From Pseudomonas sp. P8_229 (lineage in GTDB: Bacteria; Pseudomonadota; Gammaproteobacteria; Pseudomonadales; Pseudomonadaceae): a stretch of DNA of 64,000 nucleotides. The DNA lies in contig NZ_CP125378.1 in the NCBI RefSeq assembly GCF_034008635.1, forward strand, positions 648,501 through 712,500, read 5' to 3'. Below, in pieces: positions 26,588-34,729 of the stretch. The translations under genes and the position numbers were made by a program. Below the pieces are notes generated by a model. That model did not search any database. It worked only from the letters and a program-made list of their open reading frames with translations, and was not told the origin of the DNA. Numbering within the stretch: the stretch's first letter is position 1; each line of letters starts with the position of its first letter.

Positions 26588-27610
26588 ATGACAAAAATCA
26601 ATCAGCCGCCCGCCAACGCCTTTTATGCCCCGACCTTGCTACCGGCGATCGAAGAGTTGCTGGCGCGCGGCGTTGCCCGCGAAGCCATCGAGGCGCAGTT
26701 TCATCGCAGCCTGTTCGACTTGCGCACACCGTTCATGCGCATCCCGTTGGTCCTGTCGCGACGGTTCTGGGCGTTTGCGCTGGAACAGAGCGGCGATCCA
26801 CTGATCGGGCTGGCGGCAGGCCGACGCTTCGTGTCCACGGCCACCAACGGTCTGACGTACCTGTTCGATATCGCGGTGTCGCTGGAGAGTGCCTGCGCTT
26901 ACTTCGTGCGCTTCTTTCCGTTTTTCAACGGGCACTTTCAGGCGCAGATCGTGCGCGAAAACGGTGACGTCGAATTGCGCCTGATCGAGTCCGGCAGCCT
27001 GCGCGCCGCCCCCGCCACCGCCGATTACATTCTGATCAGCCTGTGCAGCATGTTGCGGCGCAAATTGCTCGCCAGTGGCCTGGGGCGTGATCCGGTGTTG
27101 GGTGTGCAACTGCTTTCGCCGAGCAGCGCGGAACACGAGCGCGCCTTTCGTGCTCCGGTGCAGGGCTCGCGGCAGTCCCCGGCGATCCGCCTCGATCCGC
27201 AGCTGTTCGTGGCGCCACTGACTCCGTGTAACCAGGCGCTGGAACAGACTTTGGTGGAACTGCTGGAACAGACCCGACGCAACAGCGAAGCGACCTTGCT
27301 CGAACAGCTCAGCGACTATCTGATCGAGGACTTGGCAACGGCGGACTGGAAACAGTTCTGCGCAGACCGGCACCTGGTAGAGCGCACTGCGGCGCGGCGC
27401 CTGAAAGTATTGGGCTGGGGTTTTTCCGAGTTACTCGATGAATACCGGCGTTATCGGGCCGAAGATCTGTTGCAGGCGGGCGAGCTGGAGCTGGTGCAGA
27501 TTTCCGATCGGCTGGGCTACAGCGATGTGCAGAGTTTCAACCGCGCATGTCTGCGCTGGCTGGGGTGTGCGCCGGGGGTGTATCGAGCTCGATGGCTCTC
27601 GGTTGCCTGA
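26588..27610 (+). CDS. AraC family transcriptional regulator
   Basis: 340 residues with the arabinose-binding-like N-terminal domain (LLPAIEELLARGVAREAIEAQF, SLESACAYFVRFFPFFNGHFQ) and a C-terminal AraC helix-turn-helix pair (LVERTAARRLKVLGWGFSELLDEYR, then ELVQISDRLGYSDVQSFNRACLRWLGCAPGVYRA). The ATG follows GGTGAG a few bases upstream. It is divergent from the LysR gene and followed by a REPIN. No operon partner is visible, so the regulon is unknown. Confidence 0.9.
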   Translation: MTKINQPPANAFYAPTLLPAIEELLARGVAREAIEAQFHRSLFDLRTPFMRIPLVLSRRFWAFALEQSGDPLIGLAAGRRFVSTATNGLTYLFDIAVSLESACAYFVRFFPFFNGHFQAQIVRENGDVELRLIESGSLRAAPATADYILISLCSMLRRKLLASGLGRDPVLGVQLLSPSSAEHERAFRAPVQGSRQSPAIRLDPQLFVAPLTPCNQALEQTLVELLEQTRRNSEATLLEQLSDYLIEDLATADWKQFCADRHLVERTAARRLKVLGWGFSELLDEYRRYRAEDLLQAGELELVQISDRLGYSDVQSFNRACLRWLGCAPGVYRARWLSVA

Positions 27611-27620
27611 TCCGGCCGCA

Positions 27621-27753
27621 TCGCTTGCAGGCAAGCTCCCGCAAGGGATGTGCATCTTCCACTTCCAACTGTGAAAGCTTGCAGAGTTCCCCTGCAACAC
27701 AGAAGCTCCCACAATTGAAATGCGATCCCCTGTGGGAGCTTGCCTGCAAGCGA
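27621..27753. repeat. REPIN of the CTTGCAGGCAAGCTCCC type
   Basis: Arms 27621-27649 and 27725-27753 are inverted with few mismatches around a 75-base spacer. The core GTGGGAGCTTGCCTGCAAGCG differs from the other REPs here, so a second REP class is present. It lies between convergent genes. Confidence 0.85.
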
Positions 27754-27779
27754 AGAGGCCAGTTGGCTCTACACAAATC

Positions 27780-29477
27780 TCACTCCCCGGCCGCCACACT
27801 GGTCGCTGCCTCCCCCGGCGTCACAATCGTCTTCAGATCGATATGCTTCCACTCAGGCTTGGCCCCCAACCGCGCATTGAAGCGGTAATTGAAGGTGAAA
27901 TCGTCCGCCGTCGGTACCGTCAACGGCTTGCCATACATTGCCTCAATCCCCGCTATGTCGTAGCCCATCAACTGCAGCAGCGTCGGGAAGATGTTGTAGT
28001 GGCTGGAACGGTCCTTGTTCACCGACAACGACTGCGCCCAGTCCGGGCCGTGCAATTGGTCGCCCTGAATCACCACCAGTGGCACCAGCCCCTCCTCCTC
28101 CACCGGGTCGCCGCCGCAGTGCGTATTGAGCCCGGGGTTGCCGCGTTCATGCAGATCCTGACCGTGATCGGAGGTGTAGATCAGCAGCGCATTGTTCAGA
28201 TTGGCCTGAACAAATACCCGCGCGAAGAACTCGCCGACGTTCCACAGCACCGTGTTCTTGTACGCGTTGCGGTACAACACCCAATCGTCCGGCTGGCCGT
28301 TGAAACCATCGCGCTTGCCGGTGTCGGCCACCTCGGTGAACTGCCCACGGGGCAGCGTCGGGCGGTAAGCCATGAACGCGTCGGGGTATTTGTCGTGCAC
28401 CGGGAAATGCGCGCCAACCTTGTTGATCACCACCAGCTCCGGCTGATCGTCGTTAAGCAGTTCGATCAGCTTCGCGGCAGCGGCCATGTCACGGTCACGC
28501 ACGCTGGTCTGATCAAACTGGACGAACTGGTCGATGTCTTTTTTCTCGGTGTCAGTCATCAGGTTCTGCAGATTGCCGCCCGTGCGCTGGGCGTCGATGT
28601 ACACCGTGCGCAACCCGGCCTTTTTCGCGTACTGCCAGATCGACGGCAGGGTGCTGTTGATCCGCATGTAATCGGCGCGGGTGCCGCCGTAGCGCAGCGT
28701 AACGTTGGTGTCGGCGCTGCAGTTGGCAATGGACGCGGCGTAACCGTAGTTGAAAATATCGACACCCGGATGCGCCTGCTTGAGGTTGCTGTGCACCCCG
28801 AACGGCGCATTGATGTCCAGGTAATTGCCGGAAATGCTTTCGTCGATGATCAGCACGATGTCGTGATTGACCGCCGGGACGTTGCGCGCCAGCGTTACCG
28901 GCTCACGCGGGCCAACCGTGTTGTGCAGCGCTTCATAGGCGAACAGGTTCAGATAGGCCAGCGGCGCGTACATGATCGGCAAGCCGCGCGCGCCCTCGCC
29001 CGCCCGCAGAAACAGCACCGCGCTCAACAGCAACACCCCACACACCGGCGCCGCCACCCGCAATGCGTTGGGCACCGCCAGCGCATGGCGCGGCTTGAGC
29101 CCGATGCCGAACAGCAACAGCAGGCCACTGAGCGCGCCATGAATGATCGCGTCGCGGTACTGGTAGGCGGCTTCCTGGATGAAGCCGCCGGAGTACACCA
29201 GCGAGACAAAGCTGCTGTAGCTCAGATAATCAGCGGTTACCCGGGTATAGACATCAAAAAATACCGCCGAGATAAATAGCGTTATTGCCAATAAGTGCCG
29301 AATCAGCACCTGACGAATATAAGCCGTTAGATATAACGCTAAAGTGAGCGCCAAAAACATCGCGCCAAAAAGAAGTACAGCAAAACCGACACCGATAGCA
29401 TTTAACCGATCGATGTAATATTCGGAATAAAGCAGCAGATAAATGATTAAAAGCAGTTCTTTCAAATATCGAAACAT
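27780..29477 (-). CDS. Inner-membrane sulfatase-fold transferase (EptA/OpgE/LtaS-like)
   Basis: 565 residues from the ATG at 29477, where the hydrophobic N-terminus begins (MFRYLKELLLIIYLLLYSEYY); a 38-residue upstream extension is polar and unlikely. About five membrane helices lie within the first 190 residues. The periplasmic sulfatase fold follows: DIVLIIDESISGNYLDI (metal site, with Ser/Thr nucleophile region), ADTNVTLRYGG, VINKVGAHFPVHDKYP and YTSDHGQDLHERG. These are the metal-binding segments of phosphoethanolamine/phosphoglycerol transferases. It could decorate lipid A, glucans or the polysaccharide made by the divergent cluster. Substrate not determinable. Confidence 0.85.
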   Translation of the reverse strand: MFRYLKELLLIIYLLLYSEYYIDRLNAIGVGFAVLLFGAMFLALTLALYLTAYIRQVLIRHLLAITLFISAVFFDVYTRVTADYLSYSSFVSLVYSGGFIQEAAYQYRDAIIHGALSGLLLLFGIGLKPRHALAVPNALRVAAPVCGVLLLSAVLFLRAGEGARGLPIMYAPLAYLNLFAYEALHNTVGPREPVTLARNVPAVNHDIVLIIDESISGNYLDINAPFGVHSNLKQAHPGVDIFNYGYAASIANCSADTNVTLRYGGTRADYMRINSTLPSIWQYAKKAGLRTVYIDAQRTGGNLQNLMTDTEKKDIDQFVQFDQTSVRDRDMAAAAKLIELLNDDQPELVVINKVGAHFPVHDKYPDAFMAYRPTLPRGQFTEVADTGKRDGFNGQPDDWVLYRNAYKNTVLWNVGEFFARVFVQANLNNALLIYTSDHGQDLHERGNPGLNTHCGGDPVEEEGLVPLVVIQGDQLHGPDWAQSLSVNKDRSSHYNIFPTLLQLMGYDIAGIEAMYGKPLTVPTADDFTFNYRFNARLGAKPEWKHIDLKTIVTPGEAATSVAAGE

Positions 29478-29866
29478 GGCAATTCCGGTCGCGCAAAACG
29501 GCATTCGGTCAATAGTTTGTCGGTCAAAATCTGACACTAGCACCCGGCCATCAAAGCGCAAGAAAAGCCTGACTTTTCTGTCAAGCGTCAAAAAACTGTT
29601 GACTCATTCCTGACACACTCCAGGCGCTACAAGTCTTTAATTTCACGGCTTTCGACCGTTTATCGATTTCTTTTAAATGTGAAAAAAGCGTCAAGAACGC
29701 GACAAATCCAGCAATAGCAAGCACTTGATGGCCAATAGCCTGAAAAAGCCCGGTGTTATACACATGCAACATGTCATTTTGCTGACACGCTTTCCCACGC
29801 CTGCGCTATACCCCTTTTGACAGTTCAATTTCGTTCTTCTTCCACCGTCTTACGAGGCACGCCAAT
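29478..29866. promoter_or_regulatory. Divergent control region between the transferase gene and the EPS cluster
   Basis: 389 non-coding bases, more AT-rich than their surroundings. They must hold the promoter of the long plus-strand exopolysaccharide cluster. Several GTCA/TGAC half-sites occur at 29523-29612. One pair forms GTCAAAAAACTGTTGAC (29587-29603), loosely like a FleQ box but three bases too long. TTGACA at 29817-29822 is a possible -35 close to the ugd start. No promoter can be fixed with certainty. Confidence 0.4.
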
Positions 29867-31219
29867 ATGGACGTGAGCGTATTTGGTACGGGCTATGTTG
29901 GCCTTATTCAAGCAGCCGCACTTGCCGATGTCGGACATCGGGTTTTATGTGTGGATATTGACCCGAACAAGATTAAACAACTGCAACAGGCCGTTCCGCC
30001 TATTAGCGAACCGGGGTTGTCCGCAGCGCTGGAAGAAAACATCAAGGCCGGCCGTTTGCTGTTCAGTACCCAGGCCAGCGACGCGGTGGAGCATGCCGAG
30101 CTGATTTTCATCGCCGTGGGCACCCCGGCCGATGAGGACGGTTCCGCCGACCTGAGCCACGTGCTCAACGTCGCCCGGCAGATCGCTTCGCACATGGAGG
30201 CCGATCGCACCCTGATCATCAAATCCACGGTGCCGGTCGGCACGGCGGACCAGGTCGCCGCCAAAGCCAACGAAGAGCTGCTGCGTCGCGGCAAAAGCAG
30301 CCTGAAGGTACGAGTGGTGTCCAACCCCGAATTTCTCAAGGAAGGCAGCGCCCTCGCCGATTGCATGCGCCCGGACCGGATCATCGTCGGCACCCGTGAC
30401 GACGCGGCCCGCGAGCAGATGAGCGAACTCTACGCACCGTTCTGCCGCAACCACGAAAAACTGATGTTCATGGACAACCGCAGCGCCGAGCTGACCAAGT
30501 ACGCGGCCAACGCGATGCTCGCCACGCGCATCAGCTTCATGAACGAACTGGCCAACCTCACCGAACTGCTGGGCGCCGACATCGAAGCCGTGCGCAAAGG
30601 CATCGGCTCCGACCCACGCATCGGCTACCACTTCATCTATCCAGGTTGCGGCTTCGGCGGCTCGTGCTTCCCCAAGGATCTGCGTGCCCTGCTGCACACC
30701 GCCGAGCACAATGGCATGCCACTCAAACTGCTGCGCAGCGTCACTGACGTCAACGACAGCCAGCGGCACATCCTGTTCAGCAAACTCAAGGCACAGTTTC
30801 CGCAAGGCCTGGCCGGCAAGTCGATCGCGATCTGGGGCCTGGCGTTCAAACCCAATACCGATGACATGCGCGAAGCCCCCAGCCGCTACCTTATGGATGC
30901 GCTGTGGGCCGAAGGCGCCAGCGTGCAGGCCTACGATCCGGAAGCCATGTCCGAATGCCGGCGCCTGTATGGCTATCGCAACGACCTGCACCTGTGCGCC
31001 ACCCGTGATGACACCCTGGAAGATGCCGATGCGCTGGTGATCTGCACTGAGTGGAAAAACTTTCGCGTGGTGGATTTCGAGCTGCTGGCGAGCAAGCTGC
31101 GCTCCAAGGTGATTGTCGACGGTCGCAACCTCTACAACCCGGAACACGTGGCCGCCGCCGGCCTGCACTACAGCGGCATCGGCCTGCGCCACATCGCTCC
31201 GGAAGGACTGCGCCCATGA
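29867..31219 (+). CDS. ugd: UDP-glucose 6-dehydrogenase
   Basis: 450 residues. It oxidises UDP-glucose to UDP-glucuronate with two NAD+, supplying the acidic sugar of the polysaccharide. The N-terminal Rossmann site is VFGTGYVGLIQA (5-16), and the catalytic Cys267 lies in GCGFGGSCFPKDL. The central NPEFLKEGSA motif near 159 and the C-terminal domain (IWGLAFKPNTDDMREAPS near 324) are complete. It is the first gene of the cluster, and its TGA overlaps the epimerase ATG. Related dehydrogenases for GDP-mannose share the fold, but the neighbouring UDP-glucuronate epimerase favours UDP-glucose. Confidence 0.93.
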   Translation: MDVSVFGTGYVGLIQAAALADVGHRVLCVDIDPNKIKQLQQAVPPISEPGLSAALEENIKAGRLLFSTQASDAVEHAELIFIAVGTPADEDGSADLSHVLNVARQIASHMEADRTLIIKSTVPVGTADQVAAKANEELLRRGKSSLKVRVVSNPEFLKEGSALADCMRPDRIIVGTRDDAAREQMSELYAPFCRNHEKLMFMDNRSAELTKYAANAMLATRISFMNELANLTELLGADIEAVRKGIGSDPRIGYHFIYPGCGFGGSCFPKDLRALLHTAEHNGMPLKLLRSVTDVNDSQRHILFSKLKAQFPQGLAGKSIAIWGLAFKPNTDDMREAPSRYLMDALWAEGASVQAYDPEAMSECRRLYGYRNDLHLCATRDDTLEDADALVICTEWKNFRVVDFELLASKLRSKVIVDGRNLYNPEHVAAAGLHYSGIGLRHIAPEGLRP

Positions 31220-32253
31220 AAATCCTGGTCACCGGCGCAGCCGGCTTCATTGGCGCCCATTGCGTGTTGCGGCTGATGCGCGACGGGCATGCGGTGGTCG
31301 GCCTGGATAATTTCAACGGCTACTACGATCCGCAGCTCAAACACGATCGCGTGCAATGGGTGCGCGATCAGGTCGGGCATTTCCCGCTGGCACGGATTGA
31401 TCTGGCCGATGCCGCCGCGATTGAAGCGCTGTTTGTCCGCGAGCAACCGCAAGTGGTGATCCACCTCGCGGCGCAGGCCGGGGTGCGCTACTCGCTGGAA
31501 AACCCGAAGGCCTATCTGGACAGCAACCTCTGCGGTTTCCTGAACATTCTCGAAGGCTGTCGGCATCATCCGGTCGAGCATTTGATTTACGCCTCGTCGA
31601 GTTCGGTGTACGGCGCCAACCAGCACATCCCGTATTCGGTGCACGACGGCGTCAATCACCCGCTGTCGCTGTACGCCGCGACCAAAAAAGCCAACGAGCT
31701 GATGGCCCACAGTTACAGCCACCTGTTCGGGATTCCTTGCACCGGCCTGCGCTTCTTCACCGTGTACGGTCCCTGGGGCCGGCCCGATATGTCGCCGATC
31801 CAGTTCGCCCGGGCGATCACCGAAGGCACGCCGCTGAAACTGTTCAACTACGGCGAGCACCAGCGCGATTTCACTTACATCGACGACATCGTCGAAAGCA
31901 TCGCGCGTCTCACCGACCATCCGCCGCACAACCACCCGGAGTGGGATCGTGAACACCCCGACGCGGGCAGCAGCATGGCGCCGTGGTGCCTGTTCAACAT
32001 CGGCGGCCACCACCCGGTGGAGCTGAAAACCTATCTGGCGCTGATGGAAAAACACCTCGGCCAGAAAGCCATTGTCGAGCTCTTGCCCCTGCAACCGGGC
32101 GATGTGCTCAACACCTGTGCCGAGACCGATGATCTGGCCCAGGCCACCGGGTTCCAGCCCCGGATCGAGCTGGATGAAGGACTGGGGCGTTTCATCGCCT
32201 GGTTTCGCGACTACTACCCCACGGCCTATCGCCCACGCGCCGCTCGCGGCTGA
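31216..32253 (+). CDS. NAD-dependent UDP-glucuronate 4-epimerase-like enzyme
   Basis: 345 residues from the ATG at 31216 (ATGA overlap with ugd); a longer upstream frame only reads ugd out of phase. Extended short-chain dehydrogenase: NAD site GAAGFIG at 7-13, catalytic SSSSVYG near 124-130, and the Tyr-x3-Lys pair Tyr153/Lys157 in YAATKKANE. The YDPQLKHDRV and RFFTVYGPWGRPDM segments are typical of UDP-GlcA 4-epimerases, which make UDP-galacturonate. Coupling to ugd fits that route. UDP-glucose 4-epimerase activity is the main alternative. Confidence 0.9.
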   Translation: MKILVTGAAGFIGAHCVLRLMRDGHAVVGLDNFNGYYDPQLKHDRVQWVRDQVGHFPLARIDLADAAAIEALFVREQPQVVIHLAAQAGVRYSLENPKAYLDSNLCGFLNILEGCRHHPVEHLIYASSSSVYGANQHIPYSVHDGVNHPLSLYAATKKANELMAHSYSHLFGIPCTGLRFFTVYGPWGRPDMSPIQFARAITEGTPLKLFNYGEHQRDFTYIDDIVESIARLTDHPPHNHPEWDREHPDAGSSMAPWCLFNIGGHHPVELKTYLALMEKHLGQKAIVELLPLQPGDVLNTCAETDDLAQATGFQPRIELDEGLGRFIAWFRDYYPTAYRPRAARG

Positions 32254-32271
32254 ACATCAGCGGAGGACCCC

Positions 32272-33018
32272 ATGACTGGACATGAGCAAGGTGTACCGAT
32301 CAACCAGATGCGCCGCGACAAGCGCATGGACCCCGAACACCGAATGCGCCTCGATACCGCCATCCACATGCAAGGCCGTGGCTGGTTGACCGGCCGCGAC
32401 GGTGGCCGGCCATGGACGTTGTCGCGCACTAACCGCGTGATGGCCTGCGTCGGTGCGTTGGTGATTCTGGTGGTGTTTTCACCGCTGCTGCTGGGCCTGG
32501 CGCTGACCATCAAATTCACCAGCCCGGGGCCGGTAATGTTCGTGCAAAAACGCACCGGCTATCGCGGCCGCAAGTTCGGCATGTACAAGTTCCGCACCAT
32601 GGTGTGCAACGCCGAAGAACTGAAGGAATCGCTGCGCCACCTCAACAAACACGGGGTCGACGCCATCGATTTCAAGATCGACAAGGACCCACGCATCACC
32701 GGGATCGGCGGTTTCCTGCGGCGTACCAGCCTCGATGAACTGCCCAACCTGTTCAACGTGGTGAGCGGTGACATGCGCCTGGTCGGCCCGCGTCCGACCT
32801 CGTTCAACGCCTACCGCTACAAGGACAGCCACCTCGCCCGCCTGAGCATCTACCCCGGCATGACCGGCCTGTGGCAGATCTCCGGGCGCAGCAACATCGA
32901 CTTCGACCAGCGCGTTGAGTTGGACCTCAGCTATATCGCCGAGCAAAGCCTTTTGCTTGATCTGAAGATCCTGTTGAAAACCCCTTTCAAAGTATTCAGC
33001 GGCCACGGAGCAAGCTAA
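32272..33018 (+). CDS. Initiating phosphoglycosyltransferase (bacterial sugar transferase)
   Basis: 248 residues. A polar N-terminal tail of about 55 residues precedes one membrane segment (VMACVGALVILVVFSPLLLG). The conserved monotopic catalytic domain follows: SPGPVMFVQKRTGYRGRKFGMYKFRTM, DPRITGIGGFLRRTSLDELPN, GDMRLVGPRP and YPGMTGLWQISGRSN. It moves a sugar-1-phosphate onto undecaprenyl phosphate and so starts the repeat unit. It lacks the four extra helices of WcaJ/WbaP-size enzymes. The donor may be UDP-glucose or UDP-galactose. It follows the epimerase by 18 bases and overlaps the CpsD-like gene (TAATG). Confidence 0.93.
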   Translation: MTGHEQGVPINQMRRDKRMDPEHRMRLDTAIHMQGRGWLTGRDGGRPWTLSRTNRVMACVGALVILVVFSPLLLGLALTIKFTSPGPVMFVQKRTGYRGRKFGMYKFRTMVCNAEELKESLRHLNKHGVDAIDFKIDKDPRITGIGGFLRRTSLDELPNLFNVVSGDMRLVGPRPTSFNAYRYKDSHLARLSIYPGMTGLWQISGRSNIDFDQRVELDLSYIAEQSLLLDLKILLKTPFKVFSGHGAS

Positions 33019-33665
33019 TGGACGGTTCAACCAATAAAAGCCTGAGCATTGCCAACCCCAGCGAATCGAACCTGATCTCGACCGTGCTGGATCTGGATCT
33101 GCGGATCCTCTTTCTGACCGCCGCCAACCCCGGCGCGGGCACCACCACCAGTGCCCTGGCACTGGCCAGCCAACTGGCGCAGATGAGCAGCGGCCAGGTG
33201 CTGCTGGTCGATGCCAGCCAGTCGGCGGGCAACCTCACGCAGCAATTGAACCTCGGCAAGGAGCGCGGCCTGCGCGACCTGCTGTTCAACCCGGACAACC
33301 CGCCGCTGTTGCAGGACTGCGTGGTGCAGGTCTCGAGCCTGCCGTTCCATGTGCTGCCCAATGGCCGGCCGATCCGCACTCTGGAGCACCTGACTGCCGA
33401 GCGCCTGAGCCCTCTGCTCGATCGGTTGGGCACCCAGTACCGCTTCGTGGTGATCGACGGTGACGCGGTGTATTCCGCCGCCGACACGCTGGTGCTCGCC
33501 ACTCAGGTCGACGGCGTGGTGTTCGTGGTACGCGCCGAGGACACCCGCTGGGAAGTCGCTCAGGCCGCCGTGCAACGCCTGACCCAGGCCGGGGCAAAAG
33601 TGGTCGGCAGCGTGTTCAACCGGCGCAAGTACTACATGCCCAAATGGCTTTACAAAAACCTGTAA
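33018..33665 (+). CDS. CpsD/BY-kinase-like P-loop protein with altered Walker A
   Basis: 215 residues resembling the cytoplasmic ATPase half of bacterial tyrosine kinases (CpsD/CapB, Wzc C-terminal domain) that pair with a Wzz-type partner. The Walker A position reads NPGAGTTTSALALA where the family has GEGKST, so the ATP-binding lysine is absent. The Walker A' (VLLVDASQS) and Walker B-like (RFVVIDGDAV) strands remain. The C-terminus has YY and Y (KYYMPKWLYKNL), a short tyrosine cluster. It may bind nucleotide weakly or act as a structural partner for the copolymerase at 34730. It overlaps the preceding gene by one base. Confidence 0.85.
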   Translation: MDGSTNKSLSIANPSESNLISTVLDLDLRILFLTAANPGAGTTTSALALASQLAQMSSGQVLLVDASQSAGNLTQQLNLGKERGLRDLLFNPDNPPLLQDCVVQVSSLPFHVLPNGRPIRTLEHLTAERLSPLLDRLGTQYRFVVIDGDAVYSAADTLVLATQVDGVVFVVRAEDTRWEVAQAAVQRLTQAGAKVVGSVFNRRKYYMPKWLYKNL

Positions 33666-33686
33666 GCAAACGCGAAGGATGACGCC

Positions 33687-34712
33687 ATGAACGCCAAGAT
33701 ACTTGTTCTGCTGATGCTGCCGCTTGCAGGCTGCTCCAGCACTTCCGAAACCCAGAACATGCCGGTGAATATCCTCACAGCCACGCCGGCCAACGCCCAG
33801 GCGACCGACATGCCCAAGGTCGAACAGACCCTGCGCCCGCAAGACGTGCTGGATGTGATCTTCCACATCAGCACCAGCGGCTCGGACGCCTACCGCGTGC
33901 AGTCGGGTGACCAGATCGGTCTGAATTTCACCGCCGCCAGCCAGCTCAACGGCAACCAACTGGTGCTGCCCGACGGCACCATCAGCCTGCCGGGCGCCAA
34001 CACCTCGGTGAAAATCGCCGGGCTGACCGGTGAGCAAGCGCGTGATGAAATCCAGCGCGCCTATCAACGCAAACAGCTGTTCCAGCCCAACCGCAATCAG
34101 CTGACCGTGCAGATCATCAGCCCGCTGACCAATGAGCAGAACCTGAAAAGTGCGCTGAATCACCCGGCCACCGGCATGAGCCGCGAAATCACCGTGGGCA
34201 ACGACGGATATGCGAGCTTCCCGGAAATCGGCGCCGTGCCGCTGCAAGGCATGACCATCAATCAACTGGAAACCTTCCTTAACCAGAGGTACGCGCAATT
34301 GCCCGGAAAGATGAGCGTCGATGTGATGCTCAAGTCCACCGCCGGCAACGAGATCTACGTGCTCGGCGAAGTCGGTCAACCGGGTTCCTACCCGATCCGC
34401 CGCCCGGTCTCGGTGCTTGAAGCGCTGACCCTGGCCCGTGGCACCAACGTCAAGGCGCGTCTGGATTCGGTGGTGATCATGCGCCGCAACGGTAATCAGG
34501 TGCAGGCCGTGCACTACGACGTGGAAAAAGCCCTGGCGGGCGACGCGTCGCAGATCGCCTACCTGCAACCGGACGACATGCTGTTCGTGCCGAAAACCAA
34601 ACTGGCGAGTGCCGGCGAATTGGCTCGGCAACTGGCAGACGTGGTGTTGTTTCAGGGCGTGGGCTTCAGCTTCGGCTACCGCGTCGACAACAAAAGCAGC
34701 AGCAGTAACTGA
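33687..34712 (+). CDS. Wza-like outer-membrane polysaccharide export lipoprotein
   Basis: 341 residues. A short lipoprotein signal ends LMLPLAGCSS, with lipidated Cys near 16. The polysaccharide-export domain (YRVQSGDQIGLNF, LVLPDGTISLPG, TGEQARDEIQRAY) is followed by a second soluble domain and an SLBB domain (NEIYVLGEVGQPGSYPIRRPVSVLEALTLARG). Wza-family proteins form the octameric channel through the outer membrane. An N-terminal stretch of about 45 residues before the export domain is longer than usual. It lies between the CpsD-like and Wzz-like genes, as in other Wzx/Wzy clusters. Confidence 0.93.
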   Translation: MNAKILVLLMLPLAGCSSTSETQNMPVNILTATPANAQATDMPKVEQTLRPQDVLDVIFHISTSGSDAYRVQSGDQIGLNFTAASQLNGNQLVLPDGTISLPGANTSVKIAGLTGEQARDEIQRAYQRKQLFQPNRNQLTVQIISPLTNEQNLKSALNHPATGMSREITVGNDGYASFPEIGAVPLQGMTINQLETFLNQRYAQLPGKMSVDVMLKSTAGNEIYVLGEVGQPGSYPIRRPVSVLEALTLARGTNVKARLDSVVIMRRNGNQVQAVHYDVEKALAGDASQIAYLQPDDMLFVPKTKLASAGELARQLADVVLFQGVGFSFGYRVDNKSSSSN

Positions 34713-34729
34713 CTCCCAGGTGAACGATC

